From Bacteroidales bacterium (GTDB lineage Bacteria > Bacteroidota > Bacteroidia > Bacteroidales > VadinHA17), in the NCBI GenBank assembly GCA_003518245.1, contig DOZA01000270.1, positions 370-22,476 of the forward strand: DNA of 22,107 bases. The letters are read 5' to 3'. The notes below the pieces were generated by a model. That model did no database searches, was not told where the DNA came from, and saw nothing but the letters and a program-made list of their open reading frames with translations. The position numbers were made by a program, and so were the translations under genes. This document shows, piece by piece, positions 13,609 to 22,107 of the stretch. Positions within the stretch are counted from its first letter, which is position 1; each line of letters starts with the position of its first letter.

Positions 13609-16470
13609 TTAGCTTTTCCTGTTACACAGACTATTATAGGGGCAGTTTCTGCATTTTTGAATGTCTGAAGTCATAGTAATCGGTCTGTTATCATCAAAGA
13701 TATCAGTGATAACCTTTTTCAGACCATCCATAAATGCATCTCTTATAAGGCTGTATGATTCAACAGATCCCTTATACTCGCCTTTCTTAATAACAAAAGT
13801 ATCAAAGAAATTATCATTGAATATTTTCCGGACCGGGTAAAGTGAAGGTCTCAGGTCAGCTATTTTATCATTTTGCATAAACAGTTCGCAGTACAGAAGT
13901 GTCTGGAAGGCAGCATTATTTCTGTCTTTTGCATCATAATCAAACAGGCTGTCCATGTCTTTGATCTCAAGGCTGTCGGTTCCTGATTTATAATCCAGTA
14001 TCCTGTAAATCCGTCCATGGCGGTCAACCCTGTCAATAGTACCTTCCAATCTTGCCTCCTTCTGTATTCCATTATGATTAAAAGAGACTTTACCCCTATA
14101 CCTGGTTTCAGTTGATATTAAAGCCAGGGGAGCATAATGCATATCGGCTTTGATGATCTGTTTTGCCATTCTTTCAATAATGCTGGTTATTACAAGGTTT
14201 TTACCTTTAATACTACCTCTGCTGTTTTTCATAAATACTTTTCTAAAAGCCCTGCCTGCCAGGTCGCCTATAAGTTTTTCATCTCCGAGTATTTTACTTA
14301 ATTCGCTTTCTTCCAGTAATTTACCTGTGTATGGCCCATACATATCTTTCATAAGCTGGTGAAGAATATTCCCGAATGCAAGAGAATCTACTTCATCAAG
14401 TATATCTTCAGTTTCCACAATACCCGCAATATACCTGTAATAAAATCTCATATTACATGTTATCCAGGTGTTAACAGCACTGGGCGACAGATATTTATTA
14501 GAGCTATCATCAATTAACAGGGATTTGAAAGACCTGTTAACATCAGGAGTACGCACTATTATATCTTTCACCTTAGATGAAGGCAAGATATTAAAGCGGG
14601 TATCCTTGAAAGAAGTATTGTATTTCTCATCATATTTCAACTGGAGCAGGAACCTGCTCATCTCTCCACTGCGTGTTCCATCAGTGCTGCTATTATAAAT
14701 GAAACTTACATTTTCAGCCCTGTGCAGGAGCCTGTAAAAATAATAAGCATATATTGAATCAGAATGCTTAATAGTGGGTAAACCAAATGCTTCCCTCAGA
14801 TTATATGGGATATATGAATTCCCTGCCGGTGACCTGGGTATCTTACCTTCGTTGGCTGACAGGAATATTATGTTCTTAAAATCAAGGGTTCTTGTTTCTA
14901 GAATCCCCATTACCTGTACTCCCTGAAGAGGCTCGCCTGAGAAAGGTATGACTATTTTCCTCATTATTCTGTCAATAAGCCTGGTATACAGATCTATACC
15001 AGGATCCATTTCCGAATCCTTTATTATATAGCTAAGTTGATTCAGAGGTAATATAAGGCTGTAAATATACTCCTGTTGTAAACTCAGGCGTGTACTTCCC
15101 TCCTCTTCAGCATCCAAATTCCTGTCAAACAGGTCAATTATATAAGACAGGATACCCTGCAAGTATTCAATGTTATTAAACTCTTCATCAAATATCATGG
15201 CAAATAATTTATTCGCCTGTAATGATCCGGTGTTTATCCTGATAATATTTTTCTCCCTTATCTCCCTGATAATAGAACCTGAATCAGCGGGGTAATTAAA
15301 AGCTATATACTGGTGCTGAAGAATATTGATTACATCATTATAATAGAATGTTGGACCATCATCACTGTAGTCCTTGTTTTTCTGCATCTTCAGAAGCTGA
15401 TGTACAAGGCTGTATACGGGCGTCTGGAACAAGGGGTATCCCATGGTTACATTTATACTGCTGATCTGTGAAGGCAGGCTGTTAAGCACCGGTGTAAGCA
15501 AATTCTCATCTGCAAGGATTACAGCTGTTTCATTTGGATCATCACTTATTTCCTTATCCCCGACCAGGGAAGGTATCAGTTTAGCCTGAGCAACATCAGA
15601 GGGAGTTGAATACACATTAATGGTGCTATTAGATGATCCGGGTACGGTAATTTCTTGATTAACCGGGAATTCATAAATATTCTGCCGTATAAAATGACCG
15701 GCTTCATGCTCCGGATTATTTACATACAATGGATCATAATCCCAGTAAAACTCTGCCCTGCCATCTTTGTTTAACTCCCTGAGTATCTCCTTTTCACATC
15801 TGTTCAGGGCATTAAAACCAACAAAATGAAACATCTCTATGTCATTATACCATTCTGAGGGTGCTGATTTAACTATCTCTACCTGTTCACGTATAATCAT
15901 ACCTTCATATGCCAGGCCTTTTGACCGTAGTCTTCTCTTAAAAGTCATGAATATTTTTGACAGAATTTCCCAGACAGTAATAAAATCTGTCTTTTCATCT
16001 GTCATATTAGAGGCGTCAAAATTAATCCAGAACTGTTTGACTATTTTAATTATTTCTTCATCTAGTCCGCCAAATTTCTGATCAATCTCCTTAAGGTCAG
16101 CAAGGTTGGTAAAAAGTAATTCAGGATCAACCAGGTATTTATCTATATCGTCAAAATCATTAACGAGCATTTCGCCCCAGTAATAAAATTCATCCAATAA
16201 TTCATTCCTTTTAGCTATTTCAGAATAAATATTGTAAAGCTCAAATACCAGTTGTACCGGTTCAGCCTGTTTAAGGCTGCTCCTATCCTTTATAAGGCTG
16301 CTGATGGTATGTAAAGAAGGAATTAAGAGTGGTCTGGTAATCAGCTCTGACAGGTATTTTCTGAAAAACAGGATAGACCTGTTATTGGGAAAAACTATAC
16401 AGTGCTTTGCCAGTGATTCACCGTATTTACTTAACAGTGTAGATGCTATTTCCCTTAAGAATATCGTCAT
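13609..16470 (-). CDS. addB: AddB-type PD-(D/E)XK nuclease with Fe-S cluster motif
   Basis: A 953-residue AddB-like subunit of the AddAB helicase-nuclease that resects double-strand breaks for RecA. The C-terminal nuclease has SPSAVNTWITCNMRFYY (662-678), GNILHQLM (His704), GTIDRVD (Asp813) and ILDYKSG (Asp826-Tyr-Lys828), the PD-(D/E)XK core. Cys672 together with Cys940, Cys943 and Cys949 gives the C...C-x2-C-x5-C set that binds the 4Fe-4S cluster in AddB and Cas4-like nucleases. The N-terminal two thirds have the helicase-like fold, but where a Walker A would be there is FPNNRS, so this half is probably a structural, ATP-independent module. The start overlaps the radical SAM stop by 4 nt (ATGA), so it is co-translated with addA. 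Confidence 0.9.
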   Translation of the reverse strand: MTIFLREIASTLLSKYGESLAKHCIVFPNNRSILFFRKYLSELITRPLLIPSLHTISSLIKDRSSLKQAEPVQLVFELYNIYSEIAKRNELLDEFYYWGEMLVNDFDDIDKYLVDPELLFTNLADLKEIDQKFGGLDEEIIKIVKQFWINFDASNMTDEKTDFITVWEILSKIFMTFKRRLRSKGLAYEGMIIREQVEIVKSAPSEWYNDIEMFHFVGFNALNRCEKEILRELNKDGRAEFYWDYDPLYVNNPEHEAGHFIRQNIYEFPVNQEITVPGSSNSTINVYSTPSDVAQAKLIPSLVGDKEISDDPNETAVILADENLLTPVLNSLPSQISSINVTMGYPLFQTPVYSLVHQLLKMQKNKDYSDDGPTFYYNDVINILQHQYIAFNYPADSGSIIREIREKNIIRINTGSLQANKLFAMIFDEEFNNIEYLQGILSYIIDLFDRNLDAEEEGSTRLSLQQEYIYSLILPLNQLSYIIKDSEMDPGIDLYTRLIDRIMRKIVIPFSGEPLQGVQVMGILETRTLDFKNIIFLSANEGKIPRSPAGNSYIPYNLREAFGLPTIKHSDSIYAYYFYRLLHRAENVSFIYNSSTDGTRSGEMSRFLLQLKYDEKYNTSFKDTRFNILPSSKVKDIIVRTPDVNRSFKSLLIDDSSNKYLSPSAVNTWITCNMRFYYRYIAGIVETEDILDEVDSLAFGNILHQLMKDMYGPYTGKLLEESELSKILGDEKLIGDLAGRAFRKVFMKNSRGSIKGKNLVITSIIERMAKQIIKADMHYAPLALISTETRYRGKVSFNHNGIQKEARLEGTIDRVDRHGRIYRILDYKSGTDSLEIKDMDSLFDYDAKDRNNAAFQTLLYCELFMQNDKIADLRPSLYPVRKIFNDNFFDTFVIKKGEYKGSVESYSLIRDAFMDGLKKVITDIFDDNRPITMTSDIQKCRNCPYNSLCNRKS

Positions 16471-17462
16471 TCTGAATTATCCTTATTTAAATTCTTATTC
16501 CCCTTATATAGTCTGCCCTGCCATGTATCCAGTTCCTCAAGTCTGTTCTCAAAGAGCCTGATCATTTCTTCAGACCTCAAGTGTCCCCAGCCTTTGTCCC
16601 TTATAAGCCCGGGATTGGATTCTCCTGTAAACCGCTCCACAATAATCCGCGGATTAAGCTGCTCAAGGAACCTGATAAAAAACTCCCTGTATTCATCCCA
16701 GGTAAAAAGGTTAAAATCTTCAGGCCTGGTTTTATATTCCTCTTCCATCCGGGTACCGGCAATGATCTGCAACTGGTGAAACTTCACAGTCGTAAGAGGC
16801 ATGTCTGATATTATAGCTGCTTCTTTCATCATATCTTCCCTTGATTCGCCGGGTAAACCAAAAATAAAATGAGCACCTGTATTTATTCCTTTTGCAGCAG
16901 TTTTCTCAATGGCTGATACAGAACATGCAAAATCATGCCCCCTGTTTATCCTTTCGAGAGTACGGTCATAACATGATTCAACACCATATTCTACAGCCAC
17001 GTAATATTTTTGTGAAAGGGATGATATATAATCCATTTTATCATCGCTGATACAATCAGGTCGTGTGCCAATTATGATACCTGCTATACCAGGATACCGA
17101 AGAGCTTCCTCATACTTAAGCCTGAGTTCATCAAGTTCAGCATATGTATTGCTGTATGATTGGAAATAGGCCAGGAAAGCCACTGACTTCCTGTATCTCC
17201 TGGAATGAAAAAGCATCCCTTTCTTTATCTGTTCTGATATGCTTGTTGCCGCATTGCAATAAGAAGGGCTGAATGCATCATTATTGCAGAAACTGCAGCC
17301 ACCTGTTCCAAGACTGCCATCCCTGTTAGGGCATGTGAACCCGGCATCTATGCTTATCTTCTGGACCCTGCCACCAAACAGTTTCCTGAAAAAATTTGAA
17401 TAAGCATTAAACCTGCGGTGGTGACCCCAGGGGTAGGTTCGTATGCCTGAATCTTCCATCAT
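16467..17462 (-). CDS. Radical SAM protein, TIGR01212/YhcC family
   Basis: A 331-residue radical SAM enzyme. The SAM-cluster cysteines are Cys44-x11-Cys56-x2-Cys59 (FTCPNRDGSLGTGGCSFC), the wider spacing characteristic of the TIGR01212/COG1242 group that includes E. coli YhcC; Cys69 follows. Other blocks: GIIIGTRPDCISD, VEYGVES, GAHFIFGLPGE and VKFHQLQIIAGT. The reaction of this family is not established as far as I know. It sits between addA and addB and overlaps each by 4 nt (ATGA both times), so it is made together with the break-repair complex. A functional link is suggested but not shown. Confidence 0.9.
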   Translation of the reverse strand: MMEDSGIRTYPWGHHRRFNAYSNFFRKLFGGRVQKISIDAGFTCPNRDGSLGTGGCSFCNNDAFSPSYCNAATSISEQIKKGMLFHSRRYRKSVAFLAYFQSYSNTYAELDELRLKYEEALRYPGIAGIIIGTRPDCISDDKMDYISSLSQKYYVAVEYGVESCYDRTLERINRGHDFACSVSAIEKTAAKGINTGAHFIFGLPGESREDMMKEAAIISDMPLTTVKFHQLQIIAGTRMEEEYKTRPEDFNLFTWDEYREFFIRFLEQLNPRIIVERFTGESNPGLIRDKGWGHLRSEEMIRLFENRLEELDTWQGRLYKGNKNLNKDNSE

Positions 17463-20400
17463 ACAGATATCACATTAGATAAATCAACATACCATAAGAA
17501 AGCATCTACCTTGTCATATCCCATATCCTTAAGCAGCCTTTGATATTCTGCTATCTGTTTCTTATGACCTGGCATTTCATTTCCAAACTTAAAATCAATT
17601 ACAGTAATCCAGTCATCCCTCATAACTATCCTGTCCGGTCTTCGCACTACACCACCCGGAAGAAGTATATCTTTCTCTGTTATTACCTCAATATCCTTTT
17701 TAAACCAATCCTTAACATCATCATGCTCTATAGCTTTAAATAACTTATCTTTTATCTCAATATACTCATCAATATCTATTACCCCCTTTATAAGATAATC
17801 ACGAACTACATCCTCAATATCATTTTCTGTTTTTATTGAAGCAAGTATCTCATGCATTAATATACCATAATTCCTTTTATCTTTCTTTTCTGACATATCC
17901 CCTGAAAAATAAGATTTACTGTGAAGTTTCAATCTCAGCCGTTCTTCATCCAGGAAGAGAGGATATTTAATAACAGGATCACCACATTCTTTTTCTTCTC
18001 TCTGTTTCATCTCGGGTATTCTTCCAAATGAGAATATTCCTGTATTATTATCGAAATATTTATTAAAGTTCATCTGTTTATTCTCCTGTTGACCCGAGAA
18101 TATATCGAAAAGATAAGAACCTGCCGTCTTACCTCGTCCTGTAGCAAGCATGTTACCGTATAAACATTCGCGTGCCCTGGTAAAAGCGACATATAAGAGA
18201 TTTAGTTTATCCACTGCCGCTCTTCCTGCCTCATCATTGTAAAAATTGTCAAAACATGTATCCAGAAAGTCTTTCTTCATCTTTACCGGTACTGCACCCA
18301 GTTTATTAAATATCCCCTGCTCAGAATAGATCCATAGAATGGGATTTATTTCATGCCTGAATGTCCATGATATAAATGGCAGCAGTACAACCCTGAACTG
18401 TAACCCTTTCGATTTATGTATGGTCATAAGCTGCATTGCATCACTCTGCTCAGTTGATGATACCGACCTGTTCTGACCTTCATTTTCCCACCATTCAATG
18501 AAAGCGGGTATATCATTTGTTTCTGTTCCGGCAAAATCAAGGACACAGTTTTGAAGTGTATTAAGATATGGCCTGGCAGAGCCGATATTATTCAGACCTG
18601 CAAAATCGATCAGCCTGTCAATTATTTCGTATACTGAAAGATATCTTATCTTATCCAAAAAACTACCGAAGTTATCAGGCTTGTTCTTACCACTGATATT
18701 AACATTATAGTCATCAAGGAATAAAGGTCTGTCTATCTCATTGCCGGCTACAGACAGAAGGTAATTCTGGTACATCACTGCACAGTTCACTTTATCATCA
18801 CTGTTAATCAGGTATTTAAGTACAGATACAAGAAATACTATAACAGGAGAGCTTCCCAGCATTAAAGAATCCTGGGAAATTACCTGGAATGAATATTCTG
18901 AGCTCTTAATTCTATCCGAGGCATATTCTGTTATTCTGTCTATTACTTCCTGCCCTTCATTCCTTGTACGCACCAGTATACCTATATCGCTGGCTTTGTA
19001 TCCATTATCCTGTATTTCCTCGATTATAGCCGGCAGGTCCTCAAGTATTTTCTCCTTTCCCTCATCTTCAGTATTGTACATCCTCATTCTTACATAACCA
19101 TCCTGGTATTTCCCGGGATCAGATTGCACTACATCTGTATATACATTTGTTATTATGTTCTCCTTAAGTTTCAGGTCTTTTTCAACCTGTTGTGGCAATT
19201 GTGAAAATATTGTATTGTTGAATTCTATAATATTTGCTGAACTTCTCCAGTTCTTTCCCAGCACAACAGTCTTGAATGATTCAGGATGAAAAGCCTTACC
19301 AATATTTTCAAATATTTCCCAGTCGCTGTTCCGCCACCGGTAGATTGATTGTTTTATATCACCTACCACAAGGCTGTCTTCACCCTCTGCTATGCTGTTA
19401 TTAATCAATGGCAGGAAGTTCTCCCACTGCACCATGGAAGTATCCTGGAACTCATCTATCATAAAATTCTTATACCTGTTACCCATCTTCTCATAAATAA
19501 AGGGGGTCTGGTCCAGTGCAATAATACGTCGCAGTATATCACCAGCATCAGACAGAAGGAATTTATTTTGCTCATTAAGCAGTAATCTCGTTTTTGCAGC
19601 TATATCATTCAGGATACCAAGTGTATATAGGTTATCAAGCACAAGCCTGGCCGAGTTATACAGGACAATCTTCTCTTCGTATAAAGCGGCAAAAGATTTT
19701 ATTTTGTTATCCAGGCCCTGAGAAAGAGCATTTTCCAGTTCGGGTGAATTGCTTTTGCCTGAGGAGTATTTACCTTCTTCAGCTGCAAGCTTAATATTTT
19801 TAAAGCTCAACCGTGGAACATCATTTATTGCTTCTGATAAAAACTTCCTTATGGAATTGCTTTTATAATAAAGCATTTCGTTATCCACACCGTTGCGGTC
19901 AAGGATATCAAGTGCCTCTGCAGCCTTTTCAGCTATTTTCTTCCTGAAAGAATTATTAAAAGCATACAGCTCAGAGATAGCTGACTTCAACGAATCTTTA
20001 TCTTCATTTATGAATCCCCTATCATGAAGTATCCTGTACTTCTCATTGAAGATCTCCTTTCCCAATGATAAGATTTTCTTTTTCAGGTTCCAGCTTTTAC
20101 CCTCGATAATTTCCCTTTGCCCAAATTCAATAAGCCAGTCCAGTAGTTTATTATTGTTTTCAGCATCCCTCAGCAGCTCATCCACTGCCTGCATTAAGAT
20201 CATGTCTGAATCGAGAATAATATTAAATCCTGCCTGTAATCCGGATTCACGGGCAAAAGACCTTAGTACTTTCTGAAAAAAACTATCTATGGTACCAACT
20301 GAAAAATGTGAATAATCATGCAATAGCTGGTTTAATATTACCTGGGCATCATCCATAAGCAGTGCTGCAGTCTTACCGGTTGTTTCCATCAGCAAATCCA

Positions 20401-20614
20401 AATACTCCGATTGTCTGCCCCTTGACAGCAGGTAAAGGTTATATAAAATACGTTCTTTCATCTCTGCCGTAGCCTTATTGGTAAAAGTTACAGCAAGTAT
20501 GTTCCTGTAGCCTCTGGGATCCCTGAAGAGGTACTTCAGGTAAATACCTGCAAGCTCATAAGTTTTTCCGGAGCCGGCAGATGCATTGTATCGTATTATT
20601 ATTCCCGGTCGCAT
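17459..20614 (-). CDS. addA: AddA-type UvrD-like helicase-nuclease
   Basis: A 1051-residue SF1A helicase with C-terminal nuclease, the motor subunit of AddAB/RecBCD-type resection. Motifs: Walker A ASAGSGKT (11-18), Ia TFTNKAT (43-49), GTIDSFF (107-113), II MIDEFQDTS (385-393), III VVGDIKQSIYRWR (416-428), IV GKNWRSS (453-459), V TIHKSKGLQF (731-740) and VI LLYVAFTRAR (806-815). The nuclease has His921, Asp994 (RRPDRIV) and Asp1007-Phe-Lys1009 (VIDFKFG). All catalytic residues look intact. It is the first gene of the leftward operon and its start faces the GNAT gene across 108 bp. A near-consensus TATATTTA lies just before the ATG, but I see no exact promoter. Confidence 0.93.
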   Translation of the reverse strand: MRPGIIIRYNASAGSGKTYELAGIYLKYLFRDPRGYRNILAVTFTNKATAEMKERILYNLYLLSRGRQSEYLDLLMETTGKTAALLMDDAQVILNQLLHDYSHFSVGTIDSFFQKVLRSFARESGLQAGFNIILDSDMILMQAVDELLRDAENNNKLLDWLIEFGQREIIEGKSWNLKKKILSLGKEIFNEKYRILHDRGFINEDKDSLKSAISELYAFNNSFRKKIAEKAAEALDILDRNGVDNEMLYYKSNSIRKFLSEAINDVPRLSFKNIKLAAEEGKYSSGKSNSPELENALSQGLDNKIKSFAALYEEKIVLYNSARLVLDNLYTLGILNDIAAKTRLLLNEQNKFLLSDAGDILRRIIALDQTPFIYEKMGNRYKNFMIDEFQDTSMVQWENFLPLINNSIAEGEDSLVVGDIKQSIYRWRNSDWEIFENIGKAFHPESFKTVVLGKNWRSSANIIEFNNTIFSQLPQQVEKDLKLKENIITNVYTDVVQSDPGKYQDGYVRMRMYNTEDEGKEKILEDLPAIIEEIQDNGYKASDIGILVRTRNEGQEVIDRITEYASDRIKSSEYSFQVISQDSLMLGSSPVIVFLVSVLKYLINSDDKVNCAVMYQNYLLSVAGNEIDRPLFLDDYNVNISGKNKPDNFGSFLDKIRYLSVYEIIDRLIDFAGLNNIGSARPYLNTLQNCVLDFAGTETNDIPAFIEWWENEGQNRSVSSTEQSDAMQLMTIHKSKGLQFRVVLLPFISWTFRHEINPILWIYSEQGIFNKLGAVPVKMKKDFLDTCFDNFYNDEAGRAAVDKLNLLYVAFTRARECLYGNMLATGRGKTAGSYLFDIFSGQQENKQMNFNKYFDNNTGIFSFGRIPEMKQREEKECGDPVIKYPLFLDEERLRLKLHSKSYFSGDMSEKKDKRNYGILMHEILASIKTENDIEDVVRDYLIKGVIDIDEYIEIKDKLFKAIEHDDVKDWFKKDIEVITEKDILLPGGVVRRPDRIVMRDDWITVIDFKFGNEMPGHKKQIAEYQRLLKDMGYDKVDAFLWYVDLSNVISV

Positions 20615-20722
20615 GAGAGATAAATATACCTATTTTTCAGAGGGTAAAAGGCAAATATCCGTCATATTTTCTAACAGGCTTGTTCAATTTTAGTATATTT
20701 ATTAAGAGTAATAGTCATTATT

Positions 20723-21202
20723 ATGAAGATATCATACAGAAAAGCACAGGAAGAAGATATATCTGATATTTACAGTTTTATCATTGAGCTTGCACGGTAT
20801 GAGAGACTGGAGCACGAAGTGGTTGCAAGCGAGGAATCGCTTAAAGAGACACTGTTTGGTGAACATCCATATGCAGAAGTAGTGCTGGCTGAAGCAGATG
20901 GGAAGGGAGCAGGATTTGTATTGTTCTTCCATAACTATTCCACCTTTCTGGCAAAGCCGGGGATCTATATTGAGGATCTGTACGTCAGACCCGAGTTTCG
21001 AGGCAAAGGTTTGGGCAAGGGTCTTCTGTCATATATTGCTTCAATTGCCCTTGAAAGGAAATGTGGCCGGGTTGAATGGTGGGTACTTAACTGGAACCCG
21101 GCCCGCAGGTTTTATGAAAGCATAGGGGCCCGGGCCATGAATGAATGGGTTGTATACAGGCTTACAGGAGATCACCTGGTTAATCTGGGCTCCGAAAACT
21201 GA
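20723..21202 (+). CDS. GNAT N-acetyltransferase, SSAT/diamine-acetyltransferase-like
   Basis: A 159-residue GNAT enzyme that would move an acetyl group from acetyl-CoA to an amine. The acetyl-CoA loop RGKGLGKGLL (93-102) follows the strand GIYIEDLYVRPEF (80-92), and the C-terminal VLNWNPARRFYESIGA (121-136) is the usual GNAT end. The stretch with NYSTFLAKPGIYIEDLYV and the early YERLEHEV segment are close to spermidine/spermine and thialysine acetyltransferases of the SSAT type, so a polyamine or lysine-analogue substrate is likely, though not certain. It is a single-gene unit, divergent from addA and convergent with mnmA with one base between stops. Confidence 0.88.
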   Translation: MKISYRKAQEEDISDIYSFIIELARYERLEHEVVASEESLKETLFGEHPYAEVVLAEADGKGAGFVLFFHNYSTFLAKPGIYIEDLYVRPEFRGKGLGKGLLSYIASIALERKCGRVEWWVLNWNPARRFYESIGARAMNEWVVYRLTGDHLVNLGSEN

Positions 21203-21203
21203 T

Positions 21204-22106
21204 TCAGGCATTTATCACCCCTGATCCCAACAGCTCCTGCCCCGAATACCAGGCAGCAAACTGACCGGGAGCAATACCTCTCTGCTGTCTGTCGAATATC
21301 AGAAACATACCTTCTGAACGGTGGTAAAGCATAGCTTTCTCCAGTGGCTGGCGGTAACGTATTCGTACATCATATTCTCTTGTCTCACCTTGTTCCATTC
21401 TCATATCCGGCCTTATCCAGTGTATCTCATTATCCTTGATCAACAGGCCTTTCCTATGTAAACCAGGGTGATCCTGGCCTTCACCAACATAAATGATATT
21501 TTTTTCGCTATCGGTTAAAAGTACAAACAATGGTTTTTTATAACCTCCAATATTGATTCCCTTTCTCTGCCCTACGGTAAAATAATGAGCCCCATCATGT
21601 TTGCCTATAGTTGGCCCACTGGAAGGATTATAATTATATGGCAGGATCATATCTGTTAGCTCCTCATCAGTAATACTTTCTCCGGGTAAACCGTTTTTAA
21701 AGACCGGTAAATGGTAATTGGAAGAAATTAAGACTGTCCTGCCTGTTTTTGGTTTTAATTGCTGCTGCAGGAATGTCGGAAGGTCAACTTTTCCTATAAA
21801 GCATATACCCTGAGAATCTTTCCTGCTTGCAGTTGGCAGCTTAAGCCCGGTAGCTATTTTTCTTACTTCCGGCTTTGTCATTTCACCAATCGGGAAGACA
21901 GCTTTGTTAAGCTGATCCTGTGTAATCTGGCAAAGGAAATAACTCTGATCTTTATTATGGTCTATACCTGCCAGGAGCCGGTGTATCTTTTTATTATCAT
22001 CATCAAAAGTATCCTTACGACAATAATGACCTGTAGCTACCAGCTCAGCCCCCAGGTTCTGTGCTTCTTTTACAAAAGAATCAAATTTTATTTCACGGTT
22101 ACATAA
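21204..22106 (-). CDS. mnmA: tRNA-specific 2-thiouridylase MnmA, 5' end outside window
   Basis: The frame is open from the right edge to the stop, giving the C-terminal 300 residues of a protein normally ~360 long; the N-terminal PP-loop (SGGVDSS) lies outside. Seen: LCNREIKFDSF with the first catalytic Cys, VATGHY, DHNKDQSYFL, SRKDSQGICFIGK with the second catalytic Cys, HDGAHYFTVGQRKGI and the C-terminal barrel (YRQPLEKA, GIAPGQFAAWY). MnmA makes s2U34 in tRNA Lys/Glu/Gln. The internal Met at 21881 is not the start, because the conserved region upstream is uninterrupted. Confidence 0.95.
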   Translation of the reverse strand, partial: LCNREIKFDSFVKEAQNLGAELVATGHYCRKDTFDDDNKKIHRLLAGIDHNKDQSYFLCQITQDQLNKAVFPIGEMTKPEVRKIATGLKLPTASRKDSQGICFIGKVDLPTFLQQQLKPKTGRTVLISSNYHLPVFKNGLPGESITDEELTDMILPYNYNPSSGPTIGKHDGAHYFTVGQRKGINIGGYKKPLFVLLTDSEKNIIYVGEGQDHPGLHRKGLLIKDNEIHWIRPDMRMEQGETREYDVRIRYRQPLEKAMLYHRSEGMFLIFDRQQRGIAPGQFAAWYSGQELLGSGVINA

Positions 22107-22107
22107 T

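Noticed and set aside
13860..14072. 70-residue minus-strand frame inside addB
   Set aside because: It is an alternative frame of the nuclease-domain region with no independent signal.
21759..22106. 115-residue plus-strand frame at the right edge
   Set aside because: It is antisense to mnmA, whose conserved motifs (CNREIKF, DQSYFL, GICFIGK) occupy the minus strand.

Overview
The window reads as ordinary chromosomal DNA from a member of the Bacteroidota. The pointers are an AT-rich composition, little sign of Shine-Dalgarno sequences, promoter elements of the Bacteroidota TAnnTTTG type in three gene-to-gene gaps, several short lipoproteins, a GldI-like FKBP lipoprotein next to a DHH phosphoesterase, and a recF-dciA pair placed head-to-head with a TPR-ribH pair. 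I cannot name the genus. I see no rRNA, tRNA, CRISPR array, transposase, integrase or phage gene.

Layout. Positions 1-1149 (-) hold the 5' part of a secreted putative glycoside hydrolase that runs off the left edge. A tiny, extremely basic lipoprotein (1314-1514, +) converges on a PhnP-like metallo-beta-lactamase-fold hydrolase (1527-2288, -). That gene is divergent from a short RsmI-like methyltransferase (2393-3103, +), and both use non-ATG starts. Next is a 1025-residue secreted Asp-box/VPS10-like propeller protein (3195-6272, +). A 141-bp MITE-like inverted-repeat element with a strong AT hairpin in its right arm (6291-6431) separates it from a leftward three-gene group, DHH phosphoesterase then two FKBP-type lipoprotein isomerases (8559 to 6462). 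ndk (8617-9042, +) diverges from that group.

The middle holds recF-dciA (-), translationally coupled, and the divergent pair TPR membrane protein-ribH (+). The right part is a tight leftward operon: addA, a radical SAM gene of the TIGR01212/YhcC type, addB, and a two-TM potassium channel. The first three overlap by 4 nt each; the channel follows 24 bp later. A GNAT acetyltransferase (+) and a 5'-truncated mnmA (-) close the window.

Most genes are housekeeping: double-strand-break processing (AddAB, RecF), helicase loading (DciA), riboflavin (RibH), nucleotides (Ndk, NrnA-like), tRNA thiolation (MnmA) and extracytoplasmic folding (FKBPs). The least conventional objects are the channel, whose N-terminal half is 18 uninterrupted copies of a 12-residue F-x-x-G-x-h-x-F repeat, and the split-arm inverted-repeat element at 6291-6431.
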